Shown piece by piece: positions 45,366-55,038 of a stretch of DNA of 64,000 nt. The position numbers and the translations under genes are program-made. The stretch is from positions 10,142 through 74,141 of the forward strand of contig DALYJX010000008.1 of the NCBI GenBank assembly GCA_031969655.1. Reading direction: 5' to 3'. This stretch comes from Microseira sp003486305 (GTDB lineage: Bacteria; Cyanobacteriota; Cyanobacteriia; Cyanobacteriales; Aerosakkonemataceae). Under the pieces are notes generated by a model. It was not told the DNA's origin, searched no databases, and worked only from the letters and a program-made list of their open reading frames with translations. Every line of letters begins with the position of its first letter. Position 1 is the stretch's first letter.

Positions 45366-46400
45366 TTACTCATCTTCTGCAAACACAAAGCGATACAATT
45401 CGCTGGGGTCTGGTTCGGGGCTTGATTCGGCGAACTTAACCGCATCGTCTACAACTGCTTGAATTTTGCGGTCGATGTCCTTGAGTTCTTCAGCAGTAGC
45501 TAAATTTTGTTCGGTGAGGTAGGCGGCGAACTTTTTAATTGGATCGCGGGTAAACCAGAATTCCTTTTCTTCCTTAGAGCGTAGTTCATCTGGGTCGGCG
45601 AGGGAGTGACCCCGGAAGCGGTAGGTGAGGGCTTCTATCAGGGTAGGGCCTTCACCGGCACGGGCGCGAGCGATCGCTTCCTTCGCCACTTGATACACCG
45701 CCAGCGCATCCATTCCATCTACCTCAACCCCCGCCATCCCGAAGGCATGGGCTTTCTTGTAAATTTCCGGATCGCTGGTAGCGCGTTCGTGAGCCATACC
45801 AATCGCCCACTTATTATTTTCCACCACGTACAGAATCGGCAACTTCCACAGCGCCGCCATATTCAAGCACTCGAAAAACTGACCGTTATTGCAAGCGCCA
45901 TCGCCAAAAAAACAAGCCGTTACTTGGTCAGCATTGGGGTCGCCCATTGTTTCTTTGCGGTATTTCGATTGAAACGCCGCCCCCGTCGCCACCGGAATGC
46001 CTTCAGCAACAAACGCATAGCCGCCCAGCAGACGATGGGGAGAAGAAAACATGTGCATCGAACCGCCTCGACCTTTAGAACAACCAGTCGCCTTACCAAA
46101 TAATTCTGCCATTACCTCGCGCGCCGGGACGCCAGCACTCAAAGCGTGTACGTGGTCGCGATACGTGCTGCAAACATAATCTTCACCTGGACGCATCGCC
46201 TTAACTACGCCAGAAGATACGGCTTCTTGACCGTTATAGAGGTGGACAAAACCGAACATTTTGCCCCGATAGTACATTTCGGCGCACTTATCCTCAAAAT
46301 TGCGCCCCAAAACCATGTCTTCGTAAACTTTCAGTCCTTCTTCCTTGGTAATTTGGGCGGAAGCAGCTTGAAAAACTGGGAGGGTTCGTTCTTTAACCAT
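45366..46400 (-). CDS. pdhA: Pyruvate dehydrogenase E1 component, alpha subunit
   Basis: 344 residues. Thiamine-diphosphate enzyme that decarboxylates pyruvate with PdhB and feeds E2. The ThDP motif GDGACNNGQFFECLNMA ... VVENN is complete, and the phosphorylation-loop-type YRFRGHSLADPDELR region is present. The ATG at 46400 (MVKERTLPVFQAA) matches the usual cyanobacterial start; the eight extra codons upstream depend on a TTG. pdhB is not in the window, as is common in cyanobacteria. Confidence 0.95.
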   Translation of the reverse strand: MVKERTLPVFQAASAQITKEEGLKVYEDMVLGRNFEDKCAEMYYRGKMFGFVHLYNGQEAVSSGVVKAMRPGEDYVCSTYRDHVHALSAGVPAREVMAELFGKATGCSKGRGGSMHMFSSPHRLLGGYAFVAEGIPVATGAAFQSKYRKETMGDPNADQVTACFFGDGACNNGQFFECLNMAALWKLPILYVVENNKWAIGMAHERATSDPEIYKKAHAFGMAGVEVDGMDALAVYQVAKEAIARARAGEGPTLIEALTYRFRGHSLADPDELRSKEEKEFWFTRDPIKKFAAYLTEQNLATAEELKDIDRKIQAVVDDAVKFAESSPEPDPSELYRFVFAEDE

Positions 46401-46778
46401 CGATTTGTTGTATCCTTTCGGCAAGAGTCAAAGTCAATATCTGTTTCCAGTATCCCGCCCCAACGGGAGCCTGGTTTATTTTGCACCAATATCCGATCCA
46501 AGGCTACCAGTCTGAAACGGGACACCCAGCAGATCAGATTTTATCTCCCTTGTCCCTGTATCGAACTATCCCATCTGAGGTTGGTAGCTCGAGCCAAATT
46601 TATGGGGAAGAGTTAGGACTAGCTACAATAGGCGTGCGATCCGATCCTCAACCCTTGCTTTGGTGCCAAAATCTGGGCAAGAGCAGGAGAGAGTTTAAAG
46701 AATTCCCTTGACTTTGGTCTTGGGAGTGTGAATGATACCATAAGCTAATTCAGTCGTTCGCCGTTAGGGAAGTGGGCT
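46401..46778. promoter_or_regulatory. Divergent region between pdhA and the ftn2-like gene
   Basis: 378 bp without repeats of the common families. Both promoters must lie here; none could be placed with confidence. The frame at 46481-46711 has no recognisable features. Confidence 0.3.
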
Positions 46779-49229
46779 GTGCGTATTCCACTTGACTATT
46801 ATCGAATTCTGGGTCTACCGATTCAGGCAAATACAGAACAGTTGCAGCAAGCATATCGCGATCGCGTCCAACAACTGCCGCGACGCGAGTATTCCGAACT
46901 AGCTATTGAGGCTCGCAGGCAACTGCTCGACGAAGCCTATGCGGTGCTTAGCGATCCAGAACAGCGTAGCGCCTACGATGCCAGTTTCTTCACCAAAACC
47001 TACGCGAGTGATTCGCCACAAAGAACCGAGTCGCCAACGGCATCCCCTACTGGTGCTGCATCGGTCGAACAAAATGCTTACCCCGAACCTCCCAGTATCG
47101 ACATCTCTGACGAAGAATTTTTGGGAGCCTTGCTGATTCTGCAAGAATTGGGAGAATACGAACTCGTCTTGCATTTAGGCCGTTCCTATCTGAGCAGTTC
47201 CTCTACCGAAATTGAAACCGGCAGGTTTGGCGAACCCAAAATCGCCAGATCCGACATGGTTTTAACCGTCGCCCTAGCCTGTTTAGAATTAGGGCGCGAA
47301 CAATGGCAGCAACGTCGGTATGAAGATGCCGCTGAAACTCTAAATGGCGGGCAAGAATTGCTTTTACGCGAAGGTTTATTTGCTGGCGTCAGAGGCGAAA
47401 TCCAATCCGACCTCTACAAGTTACGTCCTTACAGAATATTGGAATTGCTAGCGCTTCCATTAGAAGAAACTCAAGATCGCCGCACTGGTATAGTGCTGTT
47501 ACAAGAAATGCTAGCCGAACGCGGCGGCATCGATGGTGCGGGCAACGATCAATCCGGGTTGAATAAGGAAAACTTTCTCCGCTTTATTCAGCAGTTGCGC
47601 GTCTATCTCACCAGCGCCGAACAGCAGGCTTTGTTTGAAGAAGAAGCTCGTCGTCCCTCGGCGGTAGCTACTTACCTAGCAGTGTACGCCCTGTTGGCAC
47701 GCGGGTTTACTCAGCGACAGCCAGAACTAATCGGGCGCGCCAAAACCATGCTGATGCGTCTGGGAAAACGCCAAGATGTATACCTCGAGCAATCTATCTG
47801 CGCCCTGCTTTTGGGACAAACCGAGGAAGCCTCCCGCGCTTTGGAGTTGTCCGGAGAATACGAAGCTTTGGCTTTTATTCGCGAACATTCCCAAGGGGCA
47901 CCGGATTTGTTGCCCGGATTATGCCTGTACAGCGAACGTTGGTTGCAGGAAGAAGTGTTTCCCCACTTCCGCGACTTGGCAGAGCAACAAGTTTCTTTAA
48001 AAGATTACTTCGCCGACGATCGCGTCCAGACAGCCCTGGAATCCCTGCCAAAAGACAGCGAGGCTACCAACGAGTGGGAAGCCGTCGATACCGAGCGCAT
48101 CTCTACCCCATCATCCTCCCCATCCAGCACTCAAGCCGAACGGGAAGCTATCAGCCGTCTGAAATCTCAGATGCAGCGGACTCAAGCTTTAATTGAATCC
48201 CGGTTGACTACCCAAACCGGATCGGGTAGCGGGACAAATTTGTCTGGCATCTCGGAAGCAACCCTGAGCGCCTTGTTAGGCAAAGCAGGTGCTACGACGC
48301 CTCAAACATCTCCGCCGACGAGCGATCGCATGACCAATGGTTCGATCTCGTCAGCCAACCAAACAGAAATTTACTCTGGAGAAGGAATGCCCGCCTCTGG
48401 CGGCGACGTTCCCATCAACGACACCCAATCGGTTAGCTTCGATCCAGGCGCTTCCTTACGCCAACCAATACCACAAGGCACTGCGACAACAGCAGGGTTG
48501 CAGCATCGACCCGGTGCGTCTTCCAGCAGACGCGGCAGACGAGGCGGCGGGAATAGCTGGGTAAAGCAGAATATGGAGAATTTGTCAAGGGGTTGGCGAA
48601 ATTTGGTGTCACCGACTGGCAGTTCCTCAAGCGCAGCTAAGCAAAAACGGCTGATATTGCTGTTGGCTGGGGTGTTGGGCATTGGAGTGGTGCTATTTTT
48701 GTTGATGCAAGCGATCGGAGCGCTCAACAGAAACTTACAACAAGCGCGTGAGCCGCAAGAAGGAGAACAGTTAGAGGTAAGCCTGAATCAATCCTTGTTA
48801 GAAACGTCCGGAACTGCTACAGATCCATTAACTGCACCGGGCGCGCCGACTGAAGCGGTGGCAGAGCAAGTAATTAGAAGCTGGTTCGAGCGTAAATCAG
48901 AAGCTCTGGGGTCTAACCACGAAATCGAGCGATTAGCTCAAATATTGGTCAATCCTGCACTGGCGCGCTGGGAAGCGATCGCACGCTCTGCGAGGAGAAA
49001 CAACTGGCATCGCAAGTTCGAGCATAGCATCGAAAACAATTCGATCCAGATTCGCTCTGCCGATCCAGAGCGAGCCAAAGTAGAAGCACAGGTGCGCGAA
49101 GTTGCCGAACACTACAGAGGCGAGCGATTAGTCAGGAGAGAATCTTATAATTCCAATCTGCGGGTGCAGTATGACCTAGTGCGCCAAAACGGTCAATGGT
49201 TCATCCGCGATATGACTGTTTTAAGATAG
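46779..49229 (+). CDS. ftn2: Ftn2/ZipN (ARC6-like) cell-division protein
   Basis: 816 residues, GTG start. J-like domain at the N-terminus (LDYYRILGLPIQANTEQLQQ, SDPEQRSAYDA), long helical middle, one membrane helix near 625-645 (LILLLAGVLGIGVVLFLLMQ) and a C-terminal IMS/DUF4101 domain (VIRSWFERKSEALG ... WFIRDMTVLR). This is the layout of cyanobacterial Ftn2/ZipN and plant ARC6, which anchor the FtsZ ring to the membrane: N-terminal part cytosolic, IMS domain in the periplasm. A Ser/Thr/Gly-rich linker lies ~480-610. Confidence 0.92.
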   Translation: MRIPLDYYRILGLPIQANTEQLQQAYRDRVQQLPRREYSELAIEARRQLLDEAYAVLSDPEQRSAYDASFFTKTYASDSPQRTESPTASPTGAASVEQNAYPEPPSIDISDEEFLGALLILQELGEYELVLHLGRSYLSSSSTEIETGRFGEPKIARSDMVLTVALACLELGREQWQQRRYEDAAETLNGGQELLLREGLFAGVRGEIQSDLYKLRPYRILELLALPLEETQDRRTGIVLLQEMLAERGGIDGAGNDQSGLNKENFLRFIQQLRVYLTSAEQQALFEEEARRPSAVATYLAVYALLARGFTQRQPELIGRAKTMLMRLGKRQDVYLEQSICALLLGQTEEASRALELSGEYEALAFIREHSQGAPDLLPGLCLYSERWLQEEVFPHFRDLAEQQVSLKDYFADDRVQTALESLPKDSEATNEWEAVDTERISTPSSSPSSTQAEREAISRLKSQMQRTQALIESRLTTQTGSGSGTNLSGISEATLSALLGKAGATTPQTSPPTSDRMTNGSISSANQTEIYSGEGMPASGGDVPINDTQSVSFDPGASLRQPIPQGTATTAGLQHRPGASSSRRGRRGGGNSWVKQNMENLSRGWRNLVSPTGSSSSAAKQKRLILLLAGVLGIGVVLFLLMQAIGALNRNLQQAREPQEGEQLEVSLNQSLLETSGTATDPLTAPGAPTEAVAEQVIRSWFERKSEALGSNHEIERLAQILVNPALARWEAIARSARRNNWHRKFEHSIENNSIQIRSADPERAKVEAQVREVAEHYRGERLVRRESYNSNLRVQYDLVRQNGQWFIRDMTVLR

Positions 49230-49233
49230 GGTT

Positions 49234-49351
49234 TATAGCGGATTGCAGTCGCATGAGGTACACCAACAGCTGTGTGCGGGCAGCCTTAAGGCTGCCCGCA
49301 CACAGCTGCGCCAAAAGGCTTTTCCTCACTCACTTGCAATCTGCTGTATCA
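49234..49351. repeat. Inverted-repeat element, TATAGCGGATTGC ends, 42-bp internal palindrome
   Basis: 118 bp. Left end TATAGCGGATTGCAG, right end TTGCAATCTGCTGTA. Interior 49267-49308 is a perfect 42-bp palindrome centred on GCAGCCTTAAGGCTGC. Conserved inner motifs AGGTACACC and CACTCACTTGC. Same design as 62807-62926, with a different palindrome; half copy at 13923. Lies 4 bp after the ftn2-like gene. The rest of the gap to 49492 holds no gene. Confidence 0.85.
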
Positions 49352-49492
49352 GTAGTCAGCAATCCGCTGTCCTTGGGTGCGATGGTCAGTCATTCGCGTC
49401 AGGGAAGACGCTACCTCGTCTTCCTTGTCTCATTGATCGCCAACTGGTGCGCGGGAATCGCACCCCGACTGATGACCATCTACCCCTAATCT

Positions 49493-50452
49493 ATGATTAA
49501 CAACCTATTTAATATCTATTCGCCTCTCATCCTCTGGACGGCTTTAGGGATATTATTGTTTCGTTTTATACCAAAGGCGCTGCCTCGGTGGTTGGGGCGG
49601 GCATTGTATTGGATTGGCGTACCGATAGAAATTTTGGCACTAGCTCGAAAGACGGACTTTTCCGGGAATTGGGGTCTAACTCCCTTAGTGACGTTAGTAG
49701 CGTTAACCTTGGGACTGGGACTGTCTTGCTTATGCTGGCAAATATTGCCGAGTTTAGTGTTATTAAAGCCGGATCAAACTTGGTTTAATCGAGCGCGTCA
49801 AGGTAGTTTTGTCTTGGCGGCGATGCTGGGAAACACCGGATTTGTGGGGTTAGCGATCGCTCCTTCATTAATCCACCCTGAGTCCCTAAATATCCCAGTA
49901 TTTTACAGCATCGCTCACAACCTTTTTGGCCCCTATGTTTTTGGCGTTCTAGTTGCCAGTTATTTTGGTCGCAAGCAAAGCGAGCATCGCTGGTGGCTTA
50001 ACCTGCGGGATTTATTGATTGTGCCTTGCCTGTGGACGTTTATCTTGGGCTATTTCACCCAATCAATTCAATTTCCCGATTTTATTGAATCTGGACTCGA
50101 AGCTTCGATTGGAATAGTCAGTTGCAGTGCCTTTTTGCTGATTGGGATACGACTGGCGCTTCTTTCAGGGTGGAAAAGTTTTCGGATGGCGCTGATTGCT
50201 AGTAGCTTAAGAGTTGCGATCGTGCCAGCACTCGTCGGTATAGGAACAACTCTGCTGGGAATCAAAGGCGACCCCCGCTTAGCGCTGGTTTTGATGTCAG
50301 GGATGCCTAGTGCGTTTATGGGTTTGATTTTGGCAGAAGAGTACGACCTCGACCGCGAGTTAATTGCCAGCAGTATCTTTTTAACCACCGTAATGCTATT
50401 GCTGATGATTCCCCTCTGGCTGTTTTTGTTTGGCTATTCACAGGCGCTTTGA
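49493..50452 (+). CDS. AEC-family permease (auxin-efflux-carrier type)
   Basis: 319 residues with about 10 membrane spans. The C-terminal half has the family's typical pattern (LALVLMSGMPSAFMGLILAE, DRELIASSIFLTTVMLLLMI). AEC proteins move organic anions or amphipathic acids across the inner membrane; the substrate here is unknown. Solitary, convergent with the paralogous membrane-protein pair. Confidence 0.82.
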   Translation: MINNLFNIYSPLILWTALGILLFRFIPKALPRWLGRALYWIGVPIEILALARKTDFSGNWGLTPLVTLVALTLGLGLSCLCWQILPSLVLLKPDQTWFNRARQGSFVLAAMLGNTGFVGLAIAPSLIHPESLNIPVFYSIAHNLFGPYVFGVLVASYFGRKQSEHRWWLNLRDLLIVPCLWTFILGYFTQSIQFPDFIESGLEASIGIVSCSAFLLIGIRLALLSGWKSFRMALIASSLRVAIVPALVGIGTTLLGIKGDPRLALVLMSGMPSAFMGLILAEEYDLDRELIASSIFLTTVMLLLMIPLWLFLFGYSQAL

Positions 50453-50469
50453 TTGTAGCGAGCCAACAA

Positions 50470-51297
50470 TTAGTTTACTTTCAGATCGTCTGATTCTAAA
50501 ATTGTTGCGAGTTCTTGTAAAAGTTTATCCTGCTGTTGTTTTAGTGCGTTTAGCTGGTTGATAATATTTGCCAGATGTTCTTTGCGATCGCCTTGATTTA
50601 GAGTCTGGTTAGATGGCACAGTAACTAATCCGCTGACCATCACATTTCCCAAGGATTTAGAACCAAGCCCTAGAAAAGACTGGAGCAATTTGAATGGTGC
50701 TATTAGTACAGAAATCCATGTTTTCTCTACCAAGTTAGCGATCGCTTTCAGTAATCCCCAAAATAGGAAAATGACTAAAAGTAAAATTACTAAATCTTGA
50801 ATTGGATGACTCATTATCCAAAATACTATCGGATGATCCTTAAACCAGTTGTTAATAAATGAACTAATAGCAGCTTCAATGCCTTCGGTGAATGAAAACC
50901 TCAATTTCTCGGCTTTTTGAATACTGTCTTCTAACGATGTCTTCGCATTTTCAGTTGCATCAGTTATATTCCTAACGGCTTGGTTGGTAGCTTCAGTAAC
51001 AGTATTGATAGCCTTGCTAGTGCTGGTAGCTAGAGAATCTTTTGTTTTTTCGGTCACTTCAAAAACTGTTCCAACAGCTTTGTTTGTAGTTTCACTGACT
51101 GTATTGACGGCTTGGTTCGTGGTTTGAGCGATCGCATCTTTTGCTTCCTCAGCAGTCCCGGTAACAGCGCGAACAGCTTTGTTTGTATTTTCACTGACGT
51201 TTGTTAGGGAATTCCCCGCTTTTGCGGCGGTTTGAGTCAAAAAATCTGTTGTTCTCTGAAAGCCTTGAGAAACGGCTTCAGGTATTGCTATTTCCAT
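50470..51297 (-). CDS. Membrane protein with amphipathic-helix repeats, paralogue A
   Basis: 275 residues. Residues ~20-130 are heptad/undecad-like repeats (ITQTTNQAVNTVSETTNKAV type) predicting a long amphipathic helix. A membrane region follows (PIQDLVILLLVIFLFWGLLK) with WISVLIAPFKLLQSFLGLGS, and a C-terminal coiled coil (HLANIINQLNALKQQQDKLL). The last 150 residues are similar to the next gene. AAGGA precedes the ATG. Function unknown; the repeats could lie on a membrane surface. Confidence 0.75.
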   Translation of the reverse strand: MEIAIPEAVSQGFQRTTDFLTQTAAKAGNSLTNVSENTNKAVRAVTGTAEEAKDAIAQTTNQAVNTVSETTNKAVGTVFEVTEKTKDSLATSTSKAINTVTEATNQAVRNITDATENAKTSLEDSIQKAEKLRFSFTEGIEAAISSFINNWFKDHPIVFWIMSHPIQDLVILLLVIFLFWGLLKAIANLVEKTWISVLIAPFKLLQSFLGLGSKSLGNVMVSGLVTVPSNQTLNQGDRKEHLANIINQLNALKQQQDKLLQELATILESDDLKVN

Positions 51298-51440
51298 AAT
51301 TCCTTACCAAGGTAAACTTTTTATTTAATAGCATTTTATTTAGAAAAAATATTCCGAAAAATTACGCAAGTTAACTTTTCAGATGATATCAGTACCCAGT
51401 TTTGTCAGAGAGGAAGAGCGAACGCACTCCCCGCTCTATT

Positions 51441-51908
51441 TCAAACTTCTAGATTAATTTTGTCTGAAGCCATTATTGCTGCAACTTCTTGTAATAACTC
51501 GTTTTGTTCTTTTTGCAGCGCTTCTAACCGAATGGAAATTTCTGCTAATCTTTGTTTTTTATCTGGCAGAACTGGTTGAGAACTTGCGGGTGGTAAGGCT
51601 GGAAGGGTATTTTTAGTTCCTGCTAATTGTTTTAACGCTAAACCGCCAACTGCACTGAGGGATTTAGCCCCAATGCCAAATAAAAACAGAAGTAATTTTA
51701 TCGGGGCTTGCATTAGACTTCGCACGCCGATTTCAATTAGGTAACCCAGCCCTTTAATCATCTGCCAAATCAGCGCGATCGCAAACAATACTATCCCCAG
51801 GCTGATAATCGGATGATTGGTCATCCATATCAATATCTCAAGTACCCGGAATACTGCCGGATGCTGTTGCAACCAATGACTGACTGAGGAAGCGATCGCT
51901 GCTTGCAT
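51441..51908 (-). CDS. Membrane protein, paralogue B
   Basis: 155 residues from the ATG at 51908 (the frame can extend six codons to a TTG). Same plan as paralogue A without the amphipathic repeats: HP-rich start (WLQQHPAVFRVLEILIWMTN), membrane span (IISLGIVLFAIALIWQMIKG), then PIKLLLFLFGIGAKSLSAVG and a C-terminal coiled coil (RLAEISIRLEALQKEQNELL). Probable tandem duplication; 143 bp separate the two genes. Function unknown. Confidence 0.7.
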   Translation of the reverse strand: MQAAIASSVSHWLQQHPAVFRVLEILIWMTNHPIISLGIVLFAIALIWQMIKGLGYLIEIGVRSLMQAPIKLLLFLFGIGAKSLSAVGGLALKQLAGTKNTLPALPPASSQPVLPDKKQRLAEISIRLEALQKEQNELLQEVAAIMASDKINLEV

Positions 51909-52031
51909 AGTATTCAATATCACCAAACTGGGATGCTCGAAACTGGACTTTTGTTAAAGGAATGGGAATTCGGGTTTTCCGCTATTGTATCCTCTGAGGA
52001 AAAGCAATCGAACTCTGGGAGCAACTCCAAC

Positions 52032-52637
52032 GTGTACTTAAAATTCTGCGCCGCAGCTGCTATTGCGATTCCTTTTTCGCTAGTAGGGGCGGGTTTTACC
52101 AACGATTCTGCTATAGCCGCGAGATATCTCGTTAAATCCGCCCCTACTACAGCCTTAGCTTTCTCGCCGTTGTCTCCCTCGTCTACATTAGTAACTCAAA
52201 CCGTATGGAAGGAGTTTTCATCTTCCGAGGGGAAGTTTGCTGTCTCGATGCCCGGTACTCCCAAGCAGGAGACAGAAACAGATGAAGATGGGTTAACTTC
52301 GCACTCATTTACCGTCGAACTCGAAAACCCAGACAGTGCATACCTAGTAACTTACTATGATGTGCCTGAAGTTGCTAAAGCTACGCCAGAGCAAATTAAA
52401 GAACTCCTCGATGGTGCGCCGGATGCGTTTGCTAAGGGGGGTAATGCTAATTTGACGCGATCGCAAAACATTATCCTCGATGGCAACCCCGGAAGAGAAT
52501 TTGAATTCACCTCCACAGAAGGTTTCTCCGGTAAGGGACGAGTCTATCTGGTGCAGGAACGACTCTTTTTAGTCGTAGCGATCGCACCTCAATCCCAAAG
52601 CATTCAGCGCTTTCTAGACTCGTTCCGCCTGCTGTAG
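52032..52637 (+). CDS. Secreted protein of unknown function carrying an in-frame repeat element
   Basis: 201 residues from a GTG at 52032 with GGGAG upstream; this start gives a signal peptide (YLKFCAAAAIAIPFSLVGAG). The frame is open back to 51903, but that longer start would overlap the divergent gene. After the signal region comes LVTQTVWKEFSSSEGKFAVS and a domain like the 'PsbP-like/DUF1795' beta-rich folds (YLVTYYDVPEVA, NPGREFEFTSTEGFSGKGRV, FLDSFRLL). The repeat at 52081-52149 is exactly 69 bp and is translated as part of the signal/linker region. Function unknown. Confidence 0.7.
   Translation: MYLKFCAAAAIAIPFSLVGAGFTNDSAIAARYLVKSAPTTALAFSPLSPSSTLVTQTVWKEFSSSEGKFAVSMPGTPKQETETDEDGLTSHSFTVELENPDSAYLVTYYDVPEVAKATPEQIKELLDGAPDAFAKGGNANLTRSQNIILDGNPGREFEFTSTEGFSGKGRVYLVQERLFLVVAIAPQSQSIQRFLDSFRLL
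52081..52149. repeat. GGGGCGGGTTTTACCA element inside a coding frame
   Basis: TAGTAGGGGCGGGTTTTACC at the left faces TTAAATCCGCCCCTACTA at the right, with GAGATATCTC in the loop. 69 bp, 23 codons, no stop in frame. Confidence 0.8.
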
Positions 52638-52712
52638 AAATCCTCAATGATTCGTCAACTCTTCTTCTCTCTTCCTTCTCTTCCTTGGCGTTCTTGGCGT
52701 CTTGGCGGTTAA

Positions 52713-54398
52713 TTAAAACAAATCCAAATCCGTCACGGCACCTATACTGCTAGAGGATACCAGTTTGGCATATTTTGCCAGTACGCCTTTTGTATAGCGC
52801 GGTTTGGGGGGCTGCCATGCGGCGCGACGTTGTTCTAATTCCTCATCGCTGACGTGGAGGTGCAACAAACGTTGGTGGGCGTCGATGGTAATCGTATCGC
52901 CTTCTTGGACTAAAGCGATCGCTCCTCCCACCGCTGCTTCTGGTGCCACGTGTCCCACAACCATTCCGTATGTCCCGCCAGAAAAGCGTCCATCGGTAAT
53001 TAATCCAACCGTTTCTCCCAGTCCCGCACCGATAATTGCTGATGTCGGTGCGAGCATTTCCCGCATTCCAGGGCCGCCTTTGGGGCCTTCGTAGCGAATG
53101 ACAACTACGTCTCCTGGATTGATTTTCCCCGCTAGAATCGCTTCTAGGCACAATTCCTCGGATTCATAGACTCTCGCTGGTCCGGTAATTTTCGGGTTTT
53201 TAATCCCGGTAATTTTTGCTACAGACCCTTCTGTTGCCAAGTTCCCTTTCAGGATTGCTAAGTGTCCTTGGGAATACATGGGATTGTCCCAAGGACGAAT
53301 AACATCTTGGTCTGCGGGGGGTTCGTCGGGCACATCGGCTAATACTTCGGCGATGGTTTTACCCGTAATAGTCAGGCAATCCCCGTGTATCAAATTATGC
53401 TTTAACAGCATTTTCATTACTTGGGGAATGCCGCCTGCTTTGTGCAAATCGGTGGCTACGTACTTACCGGATGGTTTTAAATCGCACAAAACGGGTACGC
53501 GGGCGCGGATGGTTTCAAAGTCGTCCAAGGTTAATTCGACACCAGCAGCGCGAGCGATCGCTAAAAAGTGCAATACGGCATTGGTGGAGCCACCGACAGC
53601 CATAATGACGGAGATGGCATTTTCGATCGATTTGCGGGTAATAATTTGACGGGGCAGAATTTGGTGGCGAATAGCCTCGACCAAAACCTTGCCAGATAGT
53701 TCGGTGCTTTCGGCTTTTTCTTCATCTTCGGCTGCCATTGTGGAAGAATAAGGCAAGCTCATGCCCAAGGCTTCAAAGGCGCTAGACATGGTATTGGCAG
53801 TATACATGCCGCCGCAGGAACCAGCACCGGGACAGGCACGGCGTTCGACTTCGATTAATTCGGTTTCGTCGATTTTGCCAGCGCTGTATTGTCCTACGGC
53901 TTCAAAGGCGCTGACAACGGTTAAATCGCGTCCGTTGTAGTGACCGGGTTTGATTGTACCGCCATAGACGAAAATAGCGGGGATATTCATGCGCGCGATC
54001 GCAATCATCGCCCCGGGCATATTTTTATCGCACCCGCCAATTGCCAAAACACCATCCATGCTTTGACCGCTACAAGCAGTTTCGATCGAATCGGCAATTA
54101 CTTCCCGCGATACTAGGGAATATTTCATCCCTTCGGTTCCCATCGAGATGCCATCGCTGATGGTAATCGTACCGAAGATTTGGGGCATCGCTCCCGCGTT
54201 GCGTAGTCCCGTTTCTGCCCGCGCTGCCAGGGTATTAATTCCCATATTGCATGGGGTAATCGTACTATAGCTGTTGGCAACACCGACAATTGGTTTGGTG
54301 AAATCAGAGTCGGTAAAACCAACGGCGCGCAGCATGGCGCGGTTAGGCGATCGCTGAACGCCTTGAGTAACAACAGAACTTCTAAGATTGTCCGACAT
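52713..54398 (-). CDS. ilvD: Dihydroxy-acid dehydratase
   Basis: 561 residues, the typical length. Third step of valine/isoleucine synthesis: converts 2,3-dihydroxy-isovalerate and its homologue to 2-keto acids; cytosolic. Cluster cysteines are in TPCNMGIN, IGGCDKNMPG and CPGAGSCGGMYTANTMSS, fitting an IlvD/Edd family Fe-S enzyme. The late motif TDGRFSGGTYGMVVGHV is intact. Solitary gene. Confidence 0.95.
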   Translation of the reverse strand: MSDNLRSSVVTQGVQRSPNRAMLRAVGFTDSDFTKPIVGVANSYSTITPCNMGINTLAARAETGLRNAGAMPQIFGTITISDGISMGTEGMKYSLVSREVIADSIETACSGQSMDGVLAIGGCDKNMPGAMIAIARMNIPAIFVYGGTIKPGHYNGRDLTVVSAFEAVGQYSAGKIDETELIEVERRACPGAGSCGGMYTANTMSSAFEALGMSLPYSSTMAAEDEEKAESTELSGKVLVEAIRHQILPRQIITRKSIENAISVIMAVGGSTNAVLHFLAIARAAGVELTLDDFETIRARVPVLCDLKPSGKYVATDLHKAGGIPQVMKMLLKHNLIHGDCLTITGKTIAEVLADVPDEPPADQDVIRPWDNPMYSQGHLAILKGNLATEGSVAKITGIKNPKITGPARVYESEELCLEAILAGKINPGDVVVIRYEGPKGGPGMREMLAPTSAIIGAGLGETVGLITDGRFSGGTYGMVVGHVAPEAAVGGAIALVQEGDTITIDAHQRLLHLHVSDEELEQRRAAWQPPKPRYTKGVLAKYAKLVSSSSIGAVTDLDLF

Positions 54399-55038
54399 TC
54401 TTAACCGCCTTTAATTTACTAAAGTTTGCTAACAAACTGAAATTTACCTGCTTCAATTGGAGGTGTCGGCACTACTGGGTCTACAAGCCTTAACTCACTG
54501 AGGCTCAGCCCGATACGTTGTCATGTCAATCAGGAAAAACTTTCGAGTGTCAGAGCGAGAATCCGAGATATTAAGGCTGTTTTGCCAGCAGGAAGACAGA
54601 ACCGAGACTGACGTGGTTAGATAATTGATTCGCTCATTAGAAAACAGGCTAACTGCTGAAAGTGAGCGTTTGTTAGCAAGTAGGAGCAAATCAAGCACTG
54701 TTGATTAACCTCTGAGAACTCACAACTAACCCAGCAAGCTCTACCCTAGTTTCGTAGGGATCGCCATGCCAGCACCGATGGGGCAACTCCAACACGACGC
54801 CCTACAGGGTAGGAAAAGCCATTTTGTGGGCATCTTTAGTAATAGGTAGACCTCCAACAAGCTACCCTTGGTTTTCACGGCACCATAACTAGCAGAGTGC
54901 CATTTTTCATTTTCTCAGAATGATGCACTGTTGTTTGATATGAGCAACTAACCCTGGTGGGATTTCTGCGGATGAGAAAGTAAGTAATGGAAACCATAAC
55001 CAGACACACTAATCTGAAGGAACTGTGAGGCTATCTAG
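54399..55038. other. 640-bp gene-free region with RNA-like structure
   Basis: No convincing reading frame and none of the common repeats. It contains the nested inverted repeats at 54741-54812 listed separately. The promoter of the pentapeptide gene must lie in the last part, where GAAGGAACTGTGAGG precedes the ATG. Confidence 0.4.
54741..54812. ncRNA. Candidate structured RNA (nested stems), strand unknown
   Basis: CTACCCT (54741-54747) pairs with AGGGTAG (54806-54812); GTAGGG (54754-54759) pairs with CCCTAC (54800-54805). The 3' halves are contiguous, giving a stem with a 6-nt bulge. Inside, GCCAT and ATGGGGC form a smaller hairpin. Not matched to an RNA family I know. Could be a 5' leader of the downstream gene, a small RNA or a terminator. 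Confidence 0.35.

Noticed and set aside
45606..46616. Rightward frames of 165 and 156 codons opposite pdhA
   Set aside because: Antisense to a certain gene and without recognisable domains.
54495..54698. 67-codon leftward frame
   Set aside because: No ribosome site, no family, unconserved-looking; the region looks structural rather than coding.
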